Source: Bermanella sp044597725 (GTDB taxonomy: Bacteria > Pseudomonadota > Gammaproteobacteria > Pseudomonadales > Oceanobacteraceae). From it: DNA of 64,000 bases. A model generated the notes under the pieces. The model was not told the DNA's origin. It worked only from the letters and a program-made list of their open reading frames with translations, and searched no databases. A program made the position numbers and the translations under genes. The stretch's first letter is position 1. The number at the start of each line of letters is the position of its first letter. Below are positions 1 to 8,697 of the stretch, piece after piece. The stretch covers positions 124,001-188,000 of the forward strand of contig NZ_CP139003.1 in NCBI RefSeq assembly GCF_044597725.1. The letters are read 5' to 3'.

Positions 1-1344
1 AGCAGCACTTAATGAAGCAGAGTCGAAGGTTTTATCATCATAATAATCGGAGGCTTGGCGATACGATGGGCGAATCGATACAGGGTCGGCTTCAATTAAG
101 CGTTGATCTAAACGTGCACCTAACTCCAATAAACCTAACGCCCAATCTCGTTCCATAATCCAAAACAAACCAAGATCACGAGTTTGTGTAACAGGCATAG
201 GTGTATCATGGGCAAAGGCCCAGTCATTAATAACATCATTGCCAAGGTTGCTGCCTTCTGCACCGTTCCAGCTTAGGTTGCTATAGTTGGGAATAGCAGG
301 ACAACCACCATGGTCGTGGCAGAGCTTGAGCTCTTGCAGAGAGACATGCAGCCCCATGTTGGATTGCCAGCCAGAAAAACCCAACCAGCGCATTGTGGTT
401 TTTAGTTCAGCCGATGTTTTATCGAACAACCCCACCACAGTATCGTCAAAGTTTTCACCGTGCTCGTAATCAATATAGGTAAACTGGGTTTTTAGTTGAT
501 CGATATTAGGGCTTAACCCATACAAAATACTTTGTGCATCCAACCGTAACTGGCTAGGGTCAACTGTGGCCACGTCGTTATCTGGGTTAGGTACACCGTA
601 TTCGTAATCAAGCATGGATAATGCAATACCATGACTATGACCGTTTTCTTGAATGTAATTAAAGCCAGCATTTATGCCCTGACTATCACTGGCTGTATTA
701 TCAATGGTCTCACCATTTCCGGCACGAAAACTTTCGCGGCTGCGAGTGAAGCCATCAAGGTGCATAACAAAAGGCCCAGTACCTGCATCCACACTGGCAC
801 TCAGATTAGTGCCGTCGTCGGCACTGCTGGCTGAACTTTTCACATTGCCCTGCACACCGCGCAAGGGCAGCAAATGAAAGCGTGAATCGGCCATATTAAC
901 AACACCACCCATGGCGCCACTGCCAAAGCGCAATGTATTAGGGCCATAAATGACTTCTAATTGCTCGGCATTGGCGGCATCCACCATGGGTGCATGATCA
1001 CTACTCATGGCCGATACATCAGCGCTGTCGGTACCATTAATGGTCATTTTAACCCGATTACCGCCCAAGCCACGAATCACGGGACGGCCCACACCAGCCC
1101 CAAAGCTGGCGTTGGAAATACCCGGCAAACTGGATAATAGCTCGCCTATGGTATCGCCATTTTGCGCTTGCATTTCAGCTTGGCTAAATACGCGCATAGG
1201 TTGAGCCACATCGTTTAAGGCTTGGCCTGATGCCGTCACTCGAATTTCTTCAAGAGCCACATGCTCATCATTCGCTATGGCGTTAGCCCCCACCATTAGC
1301 ACAAGGCTAATGGGGAGAATACGCGCTGCTTGATTAATGGTCAT
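1..1344 (-). CDS. TonB-dependent outer-membrane receptor, ZnuD-like (partial)
   Basis: Reading the minus strand from the ATG at 1344 gives an open frame of 448 codons that runs off the window start, so the C-terminal barrel is missing. A signal peptide (about residues 1-24) is followed by a TonB-box-like EEIRVTA and a plug domain with SLPGISNASFG, RPVIRGLGGNRVKMTING and LEVIYGPNTLRFGSGAMGG, all typical of TonB-dependent receptors. A CHDHGGC motif lies in a predicted extracellular loop around residue 350; His/Cys-rich loops are known in the zinc receptor ZnuD. The ATG overlaps the last 11 bases of the upstream His-rich lipoprotein gene, suggesting translational coupling. Zinc (or a similar metal) as substrate is inferred from this loop and the His-rich neighbours; a haem or copper receptor is not excluded. 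Confidence 0.85.
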   Translation of the reverse strand, partial: MTINQAARILPISLVLMVGANAIANDEHVALEEIRVTASGQALNDVAQPMRVFSQAEMQAQNGDTIGELLSSLPGISNASFGAGVGRPVIRGLGGNRVKMTINGTDSADVSAMSSDHAPMVDAANAEQLEVIYGPNTLRFGSGAMGGVVNMADSRFHLLPLRGVQGNVKSSASSADDGTNLSASVDAGTGPFVMHLDGFTRSRESFRAGNGETIDNTASDSQGINAGFNYIQENGHSHGIALSMLDYEYGVPNPDNDVATVDPSQLRLDAQSILYGLSPNIDQLKTQFTYIDYEHGENFDDTVVGLFDKTSAELKTTMRWLGFSGWQSNMGLHVSLQELKLCHDHGGCPAIPNYSNLSWNGAEGSNLGNDVINDWAFAHDTPMPVTQTRDLGLFWIMERDWALGLLELGARLDQRLIEADPVSIRPSYRQASDYYDDKTFDSASLSAA

Positions 1345-2608
1345 GATCATCATCGTGCTCTTCGTCACCATGCTTATCATGGAAAATCACCATGCTAGCA
1401 ATATCATTTGCGATTAAATTAAAACGCTCATGTACGTGGTAACCATTAGGGTTAGTCTCTGGCTCATCCACATCAATTTCGTAACCTAGCATGGCTTGGT
1501 TATCTATAAGCAATGCTGTTTTTGCAGCAGGCGCCATAACAAAATCGACGCAACTGGATTCAGCGGATTCGTCCAAGACAATACTTTTTAGTTCTTCCCC
1601 TGCATGATTAAGGGCAATGAATTGAGCACCATCGGTCACGGTTAAAATGTCACCGGCTTCGCTATCAAGTTCCAATGCACAAATGTTATCGGTGTAGGTA
1701 AAAAAACCTTCATCCGAACCTTGAACCACTTCAACAACTGGTGCTTCGCCACTTTCGTCAAGTTCAATCACTGCATAGTTGCTTGTATTAGGTTCAAAAC
1801 CTGCAATAACATGACCTTGGGCGCGCCACACATAGTTTGCTGCAGTGCCAGCTAGGGTAAGCGTTTCGTGTTCAAAAGTATGTTCGGTTTCCCCTTCTTC
1901 AACCACAAGAGAAACGGCACCACCAGAACAACTGATTACTACAAGCTCATGAGCTTGCGCATGGCTACTTGGGTTGGCGCAGGCGAAAGAGAGCTCTTCC
2001 TCGATACCCTCAAACACCTTGGCATTGGTGCCATCAAACACTAATTTAAGGTCATGGGTTTCATCTAAAATAAGCGCTGGATAAGTTTCAGTAAGTGGTA
2101 AAGCAGATGTATCTTCAGAAGCTTGAGTAATGGTTTCAAGTTCGCCATAAGCGACAAACGTAGTACTTCCACCATTCAATACTGCAAAGTGACCATTGGT
2201 GCTAATCACGTTAGAACCGGTTAAAGAAAAGTCTAAAACATGCGCTTCTTCTGCATGCTCTTCTTCAGAGTGTTCTTCACCTTCGGCGTGCTCTTCATCA
2301 TGCTCGTCTTCATGTAAGCCGTGCACAAACTTGATCGTATTATTGGCAAGCACTGCGGCATAGGCACCATTTTCACTTAATACCAAGCTAGCCCCATTAC
2401 CTGCAGCAGCAGTGTCCAGCGCTTCTAACTCACCTTCTTCAAGTAACGAAAGTGTATCGGTATTGCTTTGTGATACTAAGACAGAAAATTCATGATCATG
2501 ATCTTCATCGTGACTATGAGTATCGTCATTATCGCTACTGCTTCCACACGCGGTTAAGGTTAGTGCAGCAATACTCACCCACAATGCATTTTTATTTAGG
2601 TATTTCAT
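1334..2608 (-). CDS. His-rich periplasmic lipoprotein, AztD-like metal-binding protein
   Basis: A 424-residue protein with a lipobox (LTAC, Cys21), so probably membrane-anchored. Three clusters rich in His/Asp/Glu are visible: just after the lipobox (DDTHSHDEDHDHE), around residues 95-125 (many H and E), and the last 15 residues (HDKHGDEEHDDDHDH). Between them, short repeating beta-type blocks (for example GSNVISTNGHFAVLNGG) suggest a beta-propeller. The zinc metallochaperone AztD is a periplasmic propeller with a His-rich N-terminus, and I infer a similar role here. The stop overlaps the start of the TonB receptor gene, implying cooperation in zinc capture or transfer. Unlike AztD partners, no ABC transporter is next to it. 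The start is the ATG at 2608, preceded by AGAGTGAAA. Confidence 0.65.
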   Translation of the reverse strand: MKYLNKNALWVSIAALTLTACGSSSDNDDTHSHDEDHDHEFSVLVSQSNTDTLSLLEEGELEALDTAAAGNGASLVLSENGAYAAVLANNTIKFVHGLHEDEHDEEHAEGEEHSEEEHAEEAHVLDFSLTGSNVISTNGHFAVLNGGSTTFVAYGELETITQASEDTSALPLTETYPALILDETHDLKLVFDGTNAKVFEGIEEELSFACANPSSHAQAHELVVISCSGGAVSLVVEEGETEHTFEHETLTLAGTAANYVWRAQGHVIAGFEPNTSNYAVIELDESGEAPVVEVVQGSDEGFFTYTDNICALELDSEAGDILTVTDGAQFIALNHAGEELKSIVLDESAESSCVDFVMAPAAKTALLIDNQAMLGYEIDVDEPETNPNGYHVHERFNLIANDIASMVIFHDKHGDEEHDDDHDH

Positions 2609-2783
2609 ATTTTCACTCTTTAATTATTCAATCTTTTATTTACATGCCGCGGCTAACAACAGCCAATACATCGACGGCAATACATAGCGGCACAAAACAA
2701 TGGCCGCATATAACAAAATGGGCTCGGCTTAACCGACCCCTGCTTTTATCGAAAAAGACAGTATTACTATGTATTAAAAAAGA

Positions 2784-3140
2784 TTAAGAGTGAGGCGGTG
2801 CGCGAGGCTGCTGCTTATACACATAAGAGAGTACAAGCTGAATAGGAAAAAACGGAGTGGATTCTACGACTTGCTTATGAGCAATACAGGTTGCTGGTTT
2901 ATGGGATAGAGGCTGTTTGCCGTCCACCATATACATAGCACACTCTTCAGTATGCTCATGGTCAATGAGGTGGTCATGCACCACTTGTAAGCTACCCGAT
3001 ACAATCAGTATTAAGCTTAAAGTGAGGGCTAAGGCACCATTATATTTACGCAACAACCGTTTCATAAACGGAAGCATAGCTGGCGCAAGTGGTCTACTCC
3101 ACTGATTTTGCTCAGTTATGTGTAAATATTTACTTCTCAT
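2784..3140 (-). CDS. Small His-rich exported protein, possible zinc chaperone
   Basis: A 118-residue protein with one hydrophobic segment (about residues 35-53) followed at once by a metal-ligand-like stretch HDHLIDHEHTEEC and two later Cys. It resembles small proteins found beside zinc-uptake genes in marine gammaproteobacteria (annotated as zinc uptake chaperone, DUF2607-type), but I assign this only by layout. The hydrophobic segment would work as a signal peptide if translation began at the internal ATG at 3065 (MKRLLRKY); none of the possible starts (3140, 3077, 3065) has a clear Shine-Dalgarno. It is encoded on the same strand as the metal-uptake genes, 175 bp upstream of them. Confidence 0.55.
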   Translation of the reverse strand: MRSKYLHITEQNQWSRPLAPAMLPFMKRLLRKYNGALALTLSLILIVSGSLQVVHDHLIDHEHTEECAMYMVDGKQPLSHKPATCIAHKQVVESTPFFPIQLVLSYVYKQQPRAPPHS

Positions 3141-3180
3141 GGGAACGATATAACCGTTAAATGTGGTGCCTAATGTATTT

Positions 3181-3215
3181 AGGTGGGGCTATTAAAAACC
3201 AGAGGTGGGGCTATT
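3181..3215. repeat. 13-bp direct repeat, two copies 22 bp apart
   Basis: AGGTGGGGCTATT occurs at 3181-3193 and again at 3203-3215, in the divergent intergenic space between the small His-rich gene (minus) and the MFS gene (plus). A 22-bp period is about two helical turns, as expected for tandem regulator sites on one DNA face. The regulator is unknown. Confidence 0.45.
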
Positions 3216-3277
3216 GTCCAGTAGCGGGCGTTAATTCCTACACTAAAAAACAAAATCCCTTAGTAATCCCATAATGA

Positions 3278-3300
3278 AAGTGCAATACATTGTTGCACTT
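3278..3300. promoter_or_regulatory. 8-bp inverted repeat upstream of the MFS gene
   Basis: AAGTGCAA (3278-3285) and its exact reverse complement TTGCACTT (3293-3300) are separated by 7 bp, a 23-bp dyad of operator size. It lies about 60 bp before the MFS start. Without a T-run it is unlikely to be a terminator. A regulator binding here is inferred. Confidence 0.4.
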
Positions 3301-3358
3301 ACTCCCCTAGAGTTATTGTTCGTCTTACTGCACAATAAACGTTTTGCAGCATCTATTT

Positions 3359-4576
3359 ATGAATCAAGCAATTCAAGCTCCACACAGTAAGCAGTTTATT
3401 GCCTTAATGGCCATGCTTATGTCGATGATTGCCCTTACCATCGATTCCATGCTGCCTGCCTTGGCACAAATAGCCAGTGATTTAAACGCACCCCACCCCA
3501 ATGATGCCCAGTTTATTGTGGGTGCCGTATTCTTGGGAATGGCTCTGGGGCAAATTATCTACGGCCCCATGAGTGATGCTGTAGGACGTAAACCTGCGGT
3601 TTACTTAGGCATTAGCATTTTTATTGTGGGCGACCTTATTTCCATTTTTGCTACCGACTTTGAAACCATGCTCATTGGACGAGTGTTACAGGGTATGGGG
3701 GCCTCATCTTGTCGTGTTGTGAGTATTGCCATGATTCGCGATCAATTTAGTGGCCGCCACATGGCGCGAGTGATGAGTTTAATTATGCTGGTATTTATTA
3801 TGGTACCCGCCATTGCTCCTGCTATTGGACAAACCATATTATTATTTTCCAGCTGGCCCAGCATATTCATTATGCTGCTTTGCTTTGCCGTATCGGCCCT
3901 GTTATTTTTGGCCTTTGCACAAAAAGAAACTCTCATTCCTGAAAAGCGTATTCCATTTTCATTATTTAATATTTGGAATGGCATAAAGCAAACCTTAGGA
4001 CACCCTACATCACGTAGTTATACTGTGGCGGGCGGGGTGATGTTTGGGGCGTTAGTCGGGTACCTCACTAGCTCGCAACAATTATTACAAATACGCTATG
4101 GTTTGGGCGATCAGTTTGCGCTTTATTTTGGTTTATTAGCCTTAGCCATAGGTGCCGCTAGTTTCGCTAACAGCAAACTAGTTATGCACATTGCCATGGA
4201 AAAACTATGCATTATTGCTTTATGCATGATTGCTGCTAGTTCGTTGATATTTTTAACTGTGAGCTATTTTTACCAAGGCTTACCACCTTTCCCAATTCTA
4301 TTCGGTTACTTACTGATATCTTTTTCGGGTTTTGGTGTGTTGTTTGGTAATTTTAATACTCTAGCTTTACACGCATTAGGACATATTGCGGGTATCGCTA
4401 ACTCCATCATTAGCACGATACAAACCTTTATTTCGGTCATGGTGGGGAGCTTTATCGGCCAAAGCTATAACGGGACTGTGATGCCTTTAGTAACAGGGTT
4501 TTTACTCTGCAGCATTGTGACCTTACTATTGGTATTACATGTGCGCAGGCGTCATGGCTACAGCGATATGGACTAA
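3359..4576 (+). CDS. MFS transporter, Bcr/CflA drug-efflux family
   Basis: About 405 residues with roughly 12 hydrophobic segments. The loop after helix 2 carries the MFS motif A variant YGPMSDAVGRKP, and helix 4 has QGMGASSCRVVSIAMIRD, close to the Bcr/CflA signature. The family exports drugs such as bicyclomycin or small metabolites by proton antiport across the inner membrane; the substrate here cannot be read. I chose the ATG at 3359 (MNQAIQ); an in-frame TTG at 3344 is possible but neither has a strong Shine-Dalgarno. The gene stands alone and converges on doeC. Upstream dyad and direct repeats suggest local control. Confidence 0.85.
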   Translation: MNQAIQAPHSKQFIALMAMLMSMIALTIDSMLPALAQIASDLNAPHPNDAQFIVGAVFLGMALGQIIYGPMSDAVGRKPAVYLGISIFIVGDLISIFATDFETMLIGRVLQGMGASSCRVVSIAMIRDQFSGRHMARVMSLIMLVFIMVPAIAPAIGQTILLFSSWPSIFIMLLCFAVSALLFLAFAQKETLIPEKRIPFSLFNIWNGIKQTLGHPTSRSYTVAGGVMFGALVGYLTSSQQLLQIRYGLGDQFALYFGLLALAIGAASFANSKLVMHIAMEKLCIIALCMIAASSLIFLTVSYFYQGLPPFPILFGYLLISFSGFGVLFGNFNTLALHALGHIAGIANSIISTIQTFISVMVGSFIGQSYNGTVMPLVTGFLLCSIVTLLLVLHVRRRHGYSDMD

Positions 4577-4602
4577 TCCACTTATTGGATAGGTCCATAC
4601 CA

Positions 4603-4616
4603 CTGAGTGCACTCAG
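4603..4616. other. 14-bp perfect palindrome between convergent genes
   Basis: CTGAGTGCACTCAG lies between the converging MFS and doeC stops. There is no following T-run on either strand, so an intrinsic terminator is doubtful; it may be a weak hairpin or chance. Confidence 0.25.
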
Positions 4617-4633
4617 ACTAAAAATTGTTAGAC

Positions 4634-5995
4634 TTATTTAATCCAAATTTGTTTGGCATTAACAAATTCTTTAATACCGTGCGGGCCGAGTTCTCGACCA
4701 AAGCCCGAGCGTTTAATACCACCACTTGGTAACCTGGGATCAGTTTTAACGATACCGTTAATCGCCACCTGCCCGGTATTTAATTTTTTAGCCGCTTGTT
4801 TGGCTAAATTGATATCCGCGGTCCAAACACCTGCGCCTAAACCGTATTCTGAGTCATTGGCCATATCGATAGCTTGATCCATGCTCTCTACCTTACTCAC
4901 AACCATAACCGGACCAAAGGTTTCCTCGGTAAATGCGCACATATCAGGTGTCACATCGGTAAGCAATGTGGGTGGGTAAAAATAGCCTTTATCATGAATG
5001 ATTTCTCCACCCACTAAACATTTAGCCCCAGCTTTAATGCTGGCTTTTACTTGGCGATCAAGGTTTTGCTGTAAATCTTTACGCGCAATTGGCCCAATAT
5101 CAGTGGATAAATCATTAGGGTCACCCATGTTTAATTTTTCTAATCGAGTTTTTACGCCTTCAACAAAGGTGTCATAAACCGACTGATGAACCAAAATGCG
5201 TTTCGCCGCGATACACGATTGCCCTGCGTTAATAATGCGAGACAGGGTTGCGACATCCATGGCGGTTTCAAGATCAGCATCAGGCATAACAATAAGTGGG
5301 TCCGATCCACCTAGCTCCAATACCGAATGCTTTATTTCCGATGCCGCCATAGACGCAACTTTAGCACCTGCGGGTGCGGAACCGGTAAACGATACCGCCA
5401 TGATATTTTCATCTCGAATCGCAGTTTCTACATCTGGCGTTTCCAAAGGTAAGTTCACCATAATATCGTCCGGTGCACCTGCCGCTTTGAACGCCCGTGC
5501 AATTGCTTCGGCACAACCAGGAACATTCGGGTCATGTTTTAATGCGCACGTATTACCTGCCATTAAGGAAGGTGCAAGATAACGAAACGCCAGCCATAAA
5601 GGGGCATTCCAAGGTAAGATACCTAATAACACTCCTAATGGCTCATAAGACACATAACTTTCACTGGCATCTGATGCTAAGTGTTCTTCATGCAAATATT
5701 TTTCCGCATGTTCAGCATAATGTTCTGCACACCAAGCCGCTTTTTCCACTTCAGGCCCGCCTTCTTTTATGGGCTTGCCCATTTCATCTGCCATCAATTT
5801 GGCAAGTTCGTCTTTTTGCTTACGCAATTGTGCTGCAACATTTTTTAATACATCGGCACGCTGAGAAAACGATGTATCTTTCCAACTTATAAACGCCTTT
5901 TGCGCTCGAGCAATATGCTCATGAATTTGCTCACCTTTTAGGGATGGATACTCAGCAATTTTTTCTTCGGTATAAGGGTTGGTAGCTACTAGCAT
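4634..5995 (-). CDS. doeC: NAD(P)-dependent semialdehyde dehydrogenase, probable DoeC
   Basis: A 453-residue aldehyde dehydrogenase of the succinate-semialdehyde type. Seen: substrate/cofactor motif PWNAPLW, SFTGSAPAG, catalytic Glu in LELGGSDP (about residue 226) and catalytic Cys in INAGQSCIAAKR (about 260), and the C-terminal SGIKRSGFGRE-like block (PSGGIKRSGFGRELG). By sequence alone it could be a succinate-semialdehyde dehydrogenase (Sad/GabD). As last gene of the ectoine-catabolic operon it most likely oxidises aspartate semialdehyde to aspartate, the DoeC step. A GAGGAG Shine-Dalgarno precedes the ATG, and the gap to doeA is 42 bp, so the genes are likely co-transcribed. Confidence 0.8.
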   Translation of the reverse strand: MLVATNPYTEEKIAEYPSLKGEQIHEHIARAQKAFISWKDTSFSQRADVLKNVAAQLRKQKDELAKLMADEMGKPIKEGGPEVEKAAWCAEHYAEHAEKYLHEEHLASDASESYVSYEPLGVLLGILPWNAPLWLAFRYLAPSLMAGNTCALKHDPNVPGCAEAIARAFKAAGAPDDIMVNLPLETPDVETAIRDENIMAVSFTGSAPAGAKVASMAASEIKHSVLELGGSDPLIVMPDADLETAMDVATLSRIINAGQSCIAAKRILVHQSVYDTFVEGVKTRLEKLNMGDPNDLSTDIGPIARKDLQQNLDRQVKASIKAGAKCLVGGEIIHDKGYFYPPTLLTDVTPDMCAFTEETFGPVMVVSKVESMDQAIDMANDSEYGLGAGVWTADINLAKQAAKKLNTGQVAINGIVKTDPRLPSGGIKRSGFGRELGPHGIKEFVNAKQIWIK

Positions 5996-6037
5996 AAACT
6001 CTCCTCATTATTCGCCAACATATCATTAACCTAGTGA

Positions 6038-7348
6038 TTAACTCTCTTTGTTACTTGAAGCACTGGTTAATGAATCTTTACCATCTTTCGATTTAGTATC
6101 TGTTTTACTGTCAGATGGTTCATTATCTGCTTTTTGTGACTTCTTCTTGCGCGTATCTAGCTTGGTGATACTTTGACTCGATTGCTCGGGTTTAACAATG
6201 AAGTCCCTATCCATAGTAAAGAATGATTCACATCCCTCATCAGTGATGAAAATCGTATCGCTAATGCCGCAGGTCTTATTGCCATCCACACCCCACATCC
6301 AAGGTATGATGTGAAAGGTCATGCCTGGTTGTAATATTTGTGATTCGCCTTGTTTCAAACTTACGATATAGCCTTCGTCCCAGCTGGGAGGAAACGCGAT
6401 ACCAATGGAATAACCCGAACGGGTAATTAAGGATGCGCCTACGTTATTGTCAGTAATAATGTTACGAATTAGATTATCTGCATCACTTACTGTCATTCCA
6501 GGCTGAATGTATTTATGCAAGCAATCTAATGCATGTTTCATTTTTTCTTGCGCTTCATACATAGAATCCGTTAACGACCCCATAACAACGGTGCGCATCA
6601 TGGCAGTATGATATCGACGATAACAACCACCCACTTCTAAAAAGACATGCTCATTAGGTTCAACAATGCGGCCTTCCCAAGTAGCGTGACCAATCATGGT
6701 TCGCGGTCCTGAAGTGACATAGGGCATCACCGCAGGCGGCTCGCCACCTGCACGAAACATAGCCGAACTAATCGCAGCCCCTATTTCATTTTCCGTCGCA
6801 CCGACAATGCTGGCTTCTATACCCGCTTGCATACCCGCCTCAGTGGCATAGGCAGCTTTACGCATGAGCTCGATTTCAACATCAGATTTGCAAATACGTC
6901 CTTGCTCAACAATGCCAAAACAATCTAGCAGCTTGGCGTCCTTGAGTGTGGTGTGTATAAAATCTTGTTGATACGCCGGAAAGAAATAACTGTTACGTTC
7001 GTAGCCTATGCGTTTTTTGCTTAAGCCAAATTCGCGTAATGCATCCACCAGCATCTGAATAGCGTCACCCGTATCAGGATAGGGACGTGTCCGTTCTACC
7101 CAAGTACGCGCATGAATATTAGATGCTTCCATTGCGCGGGTGATCATGAATGGTTCGCCTTCTAAAGGCACAACCAAAGCCTGAAAAAATGAATAACCTG
7201 TGGTTTGATAATCGGTTAAATACATTATATTTTCAGGATCAGTAATCACAACGGCGTCGAGACGCCGTTGCATAATACGATGCCGTAATTCGGTAATACG
7301 GCGTTCATATTCCTCAAATGGAAATGTCATGTCATCGCGCTGAATCAT
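6038..7348 (-). CDS. doeA: Ectoine hydrolase DoeA (M24/creatinase-like)
   Basis: 436 residues with the creatinase N-terminal domain (about 10-165) and pita-bread fold (about 170-385). It opens the ectoine ring to N-acetyl-diaminobutyrate. The M24 metal ligands are replaced (EVGGCYRRYHTAMMRT where metal peptidases have Asp), as in creatinase-type members including DoeA/EutD. Seen in context: the next genes encode the following steps of the same pathway. The gene starts 2 bp after the doeD stop, and its Shine-Dalgarno GGAGGT is formed by the last two Gly codons of doeD, so translation is coupled. Odd: a C-terminal tail of about 45 residues rich in Lys, Ser, Asp and Thr, absent from the compact family core and probably disordered. 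Confidence 0.88.
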   Translation of the reverse strand: MIQRDDMTFPFEEYERRITELRHRIMQRRLDAVVITDPENIMYLTDYQTTGYSFFQALVVPLEGEPFMITRAMEASNIHARTWVERTRPYPDTGDAIQMLVDALREFGLSKKRIGYERNSYFFPAYQQDFIHTTLKDAKLLDCFGIVEQGRICKSDVEIELMRKAAYATEAGMQAGIEASIVGATENEIGAAISSAMFRAGGEPPAVMPYVTSGPRTMIGHATWEGRIVEPNEHVFLEVGGCYRRYHTAMMRTVVMGSLTDSMYEAQEKMKHALDCLHKYIQPGMTVSDADNLIRNIITDNNVGASLITRSGYSIGIAFPPSWDEGYIVSLKQGESQILQPGMTFHIIPWMWGVDGNKTCGISDTIFITDEGCESFFTMDRDFIVKPEQSSQSITKLDTRKKKSQKADNEPSDSKTDTKSKDGKDSLTSASSNKES

Positions 7349-7350
7349 AG

Positions 7351-8619
7351 TTAACCTCCCATGACACTTTTGGTATTACGCACAACCGCTGCCAGACCTT
7401 CTTTTAAGTCTTGCTCGGGAATCGTCAATGGTGGAATTAATTTAACAACGCGGCCACCAGTGCCACAGGCTGATACCAAAACGCCGTCATCAAAACACGC
7501 CGTGACTATGGCTTTTGCATTTTCCCCTGAGCCCACATCAATGCCAAAGATCATTCCTCGGCCGCGTATTTGCACACCTTTAAGATCATTTTCTAAAGGT
7601 TCAATCGCATTACGCATCACATCAGAATAGCGTCTAACTTGGCTCATAAGTTCATCGTCTTCGAAATAGCCAAGCGCTTCGGTACCCGCTACAAAAGACA
7701 AGCCTTGCCCTCTGAAAGTACCTGTGTGCTCACCTGGTTTCCAATGGGCATCGATTTCCGGTTTAACCAAATTCATAGCCAATGGTGTCCCCATGCCGCC
7801 AATGCCTTTGGCAAGGCAAACGATATCGGGATCGATATCCATATTATCAAAGCTAAAGTATGTACCGGTGCGACCACAACCCACTTGAATATCATCAACA
7901 ATAAACAGCGCGCCTAATTCACGGGCCATATCGCTCACTTCTTTTAACCATTCTTCACTGGCCACATTAACCCCGCCTTCCGCTTGAATGGTTTCAACCA
8001 TAAATGCAGCAGGTGGTTCAAGACCGCTGGAGCTGTCTTTATAACGAGCACGCAACGCTTTTAGGCTTTCCAATGTGCAATCCATGTTGCAACCTTGGCA
8101 GGTTTTTTCACAACCAAACGCATAATGTGACACATGATTCAGTGGCACGCCCGCCGCGTTACGAAATACCGAGTTTGACGTACAAGCCAATGCACCCAGA
8201 GTCATACCATGGAAGCCGTGACTAAACGCAATAACTTCACTGCGTCCTGTCGCTCGACGTGCAATTTTTAACGCAGACTCCACCGAGTTGGTGCCGGTTG
8301 GTCCCATAAATTGCATTTTATGGGGCATACCTCGAGGCTCTAAAATTGTTTTAACAAAGCGCTCCATAAACGTTTGCTTAGCTTTACTGTGCATATCCAA
8401 GCTATGGGTTACGCCATTTGATTCTAGATATTGAATCATGGCCTTTTTCATTCGCTCGTTGTTATGGCCAAAATTCAATACACCGGCACCAGCAAAAAAA
8501 TCAATATACTCTTTGCCATTAGTATCTGTCTGTCGCGCGTTCACAGCGGTATCAAACACCACGGGATATACACGACAATAACCTCTTACTTCTGATTCCC
8601 GTTGTTGAAAAATGCTCAT
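7351..8619 (-). CDS. doeD: Class III aminotransferase, diaminobutyrate transaminase DoeD
   Basis: A 422-residue PLP enzyme close to EctB-type diaminobutyrate aminotransferases. Seen: FAGAGVLNFGHNN near the N-terminus, GPTGTNSVESALKIAR, FSHGFHGMTLGAL, the Asp of IVDDIQVGCGRTG that binds the PLP nitrogen, and the Schiff-base Lys in CLAKGIGGMGTP (about residue 270). EctB runs this reaction toward diaminobutyrate in ectoine synthesis; here the neighbours are catabolic, and no ectA or ectC is nearby, so I infer the reverse role, giving aspartate semialdehyde. A Cys-rich insert (CEKTCQGCNMDC, near residue 170) is also present. It lies 78 bp after doeB2, same strand. Confidence 0.85.
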   Translation of the reverse strand: MSIFQQRESEVRGYCRVYPVVFDTAVNARQTDTNGKEYIDFFAGAGVLNFGHNNERMKKAMIQYLESNGVTHSLDMHSKAKQTFMERFVKTILEPRGMPHKMQFMGPTGTNSVESALKIARRATGRSEVIAFSHGFHGMTLGALACTSNSVFRNAAGVPLNHVSHYAFGCEKTCQGCNMDCTLESLKALRARYKDSSSGLEPPAAFMVETIQAEGGVNVASEEWLKEVSDMARELGALFIVDDIQVGCGRTGTYFSFDNMDIDPDIVCLAKGIGGMGTPLAMNLVKPEIDAHWKPGEHTGTFRGQGLSFVAGTEALGYFEDDELMSQVRRYSDVMRNAIEPLENDLKGVQIRGRGMIFGIDVGSGENAKAIVTACFDDGVLVSACGTGGRVVKLIPPLTIPEQDLKEGLAAVVRNTKSVMGG

Positions 8620-8697
8620 AAGCTCTCTCCTTAAAGACTAAAATTGCTAGCCTTAATATTGTTGTTGGATGTACTGCTTAAACTGCTGTTTGGTTAA

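Noticed and set aside
287..1204. Plus-strand open frames of 60-67 codons
   Set aside because: They lie opposite the TonB receptor frame, which has clear plug motifs; the plus frames show no protein features.
2640..3165. Zur box in the metal-uptake region
   Set aside because: Only half-site-like words (TGTTATA near 2710, AACG...CGTT near 3144) were found; no full palindrome fits the consensus.
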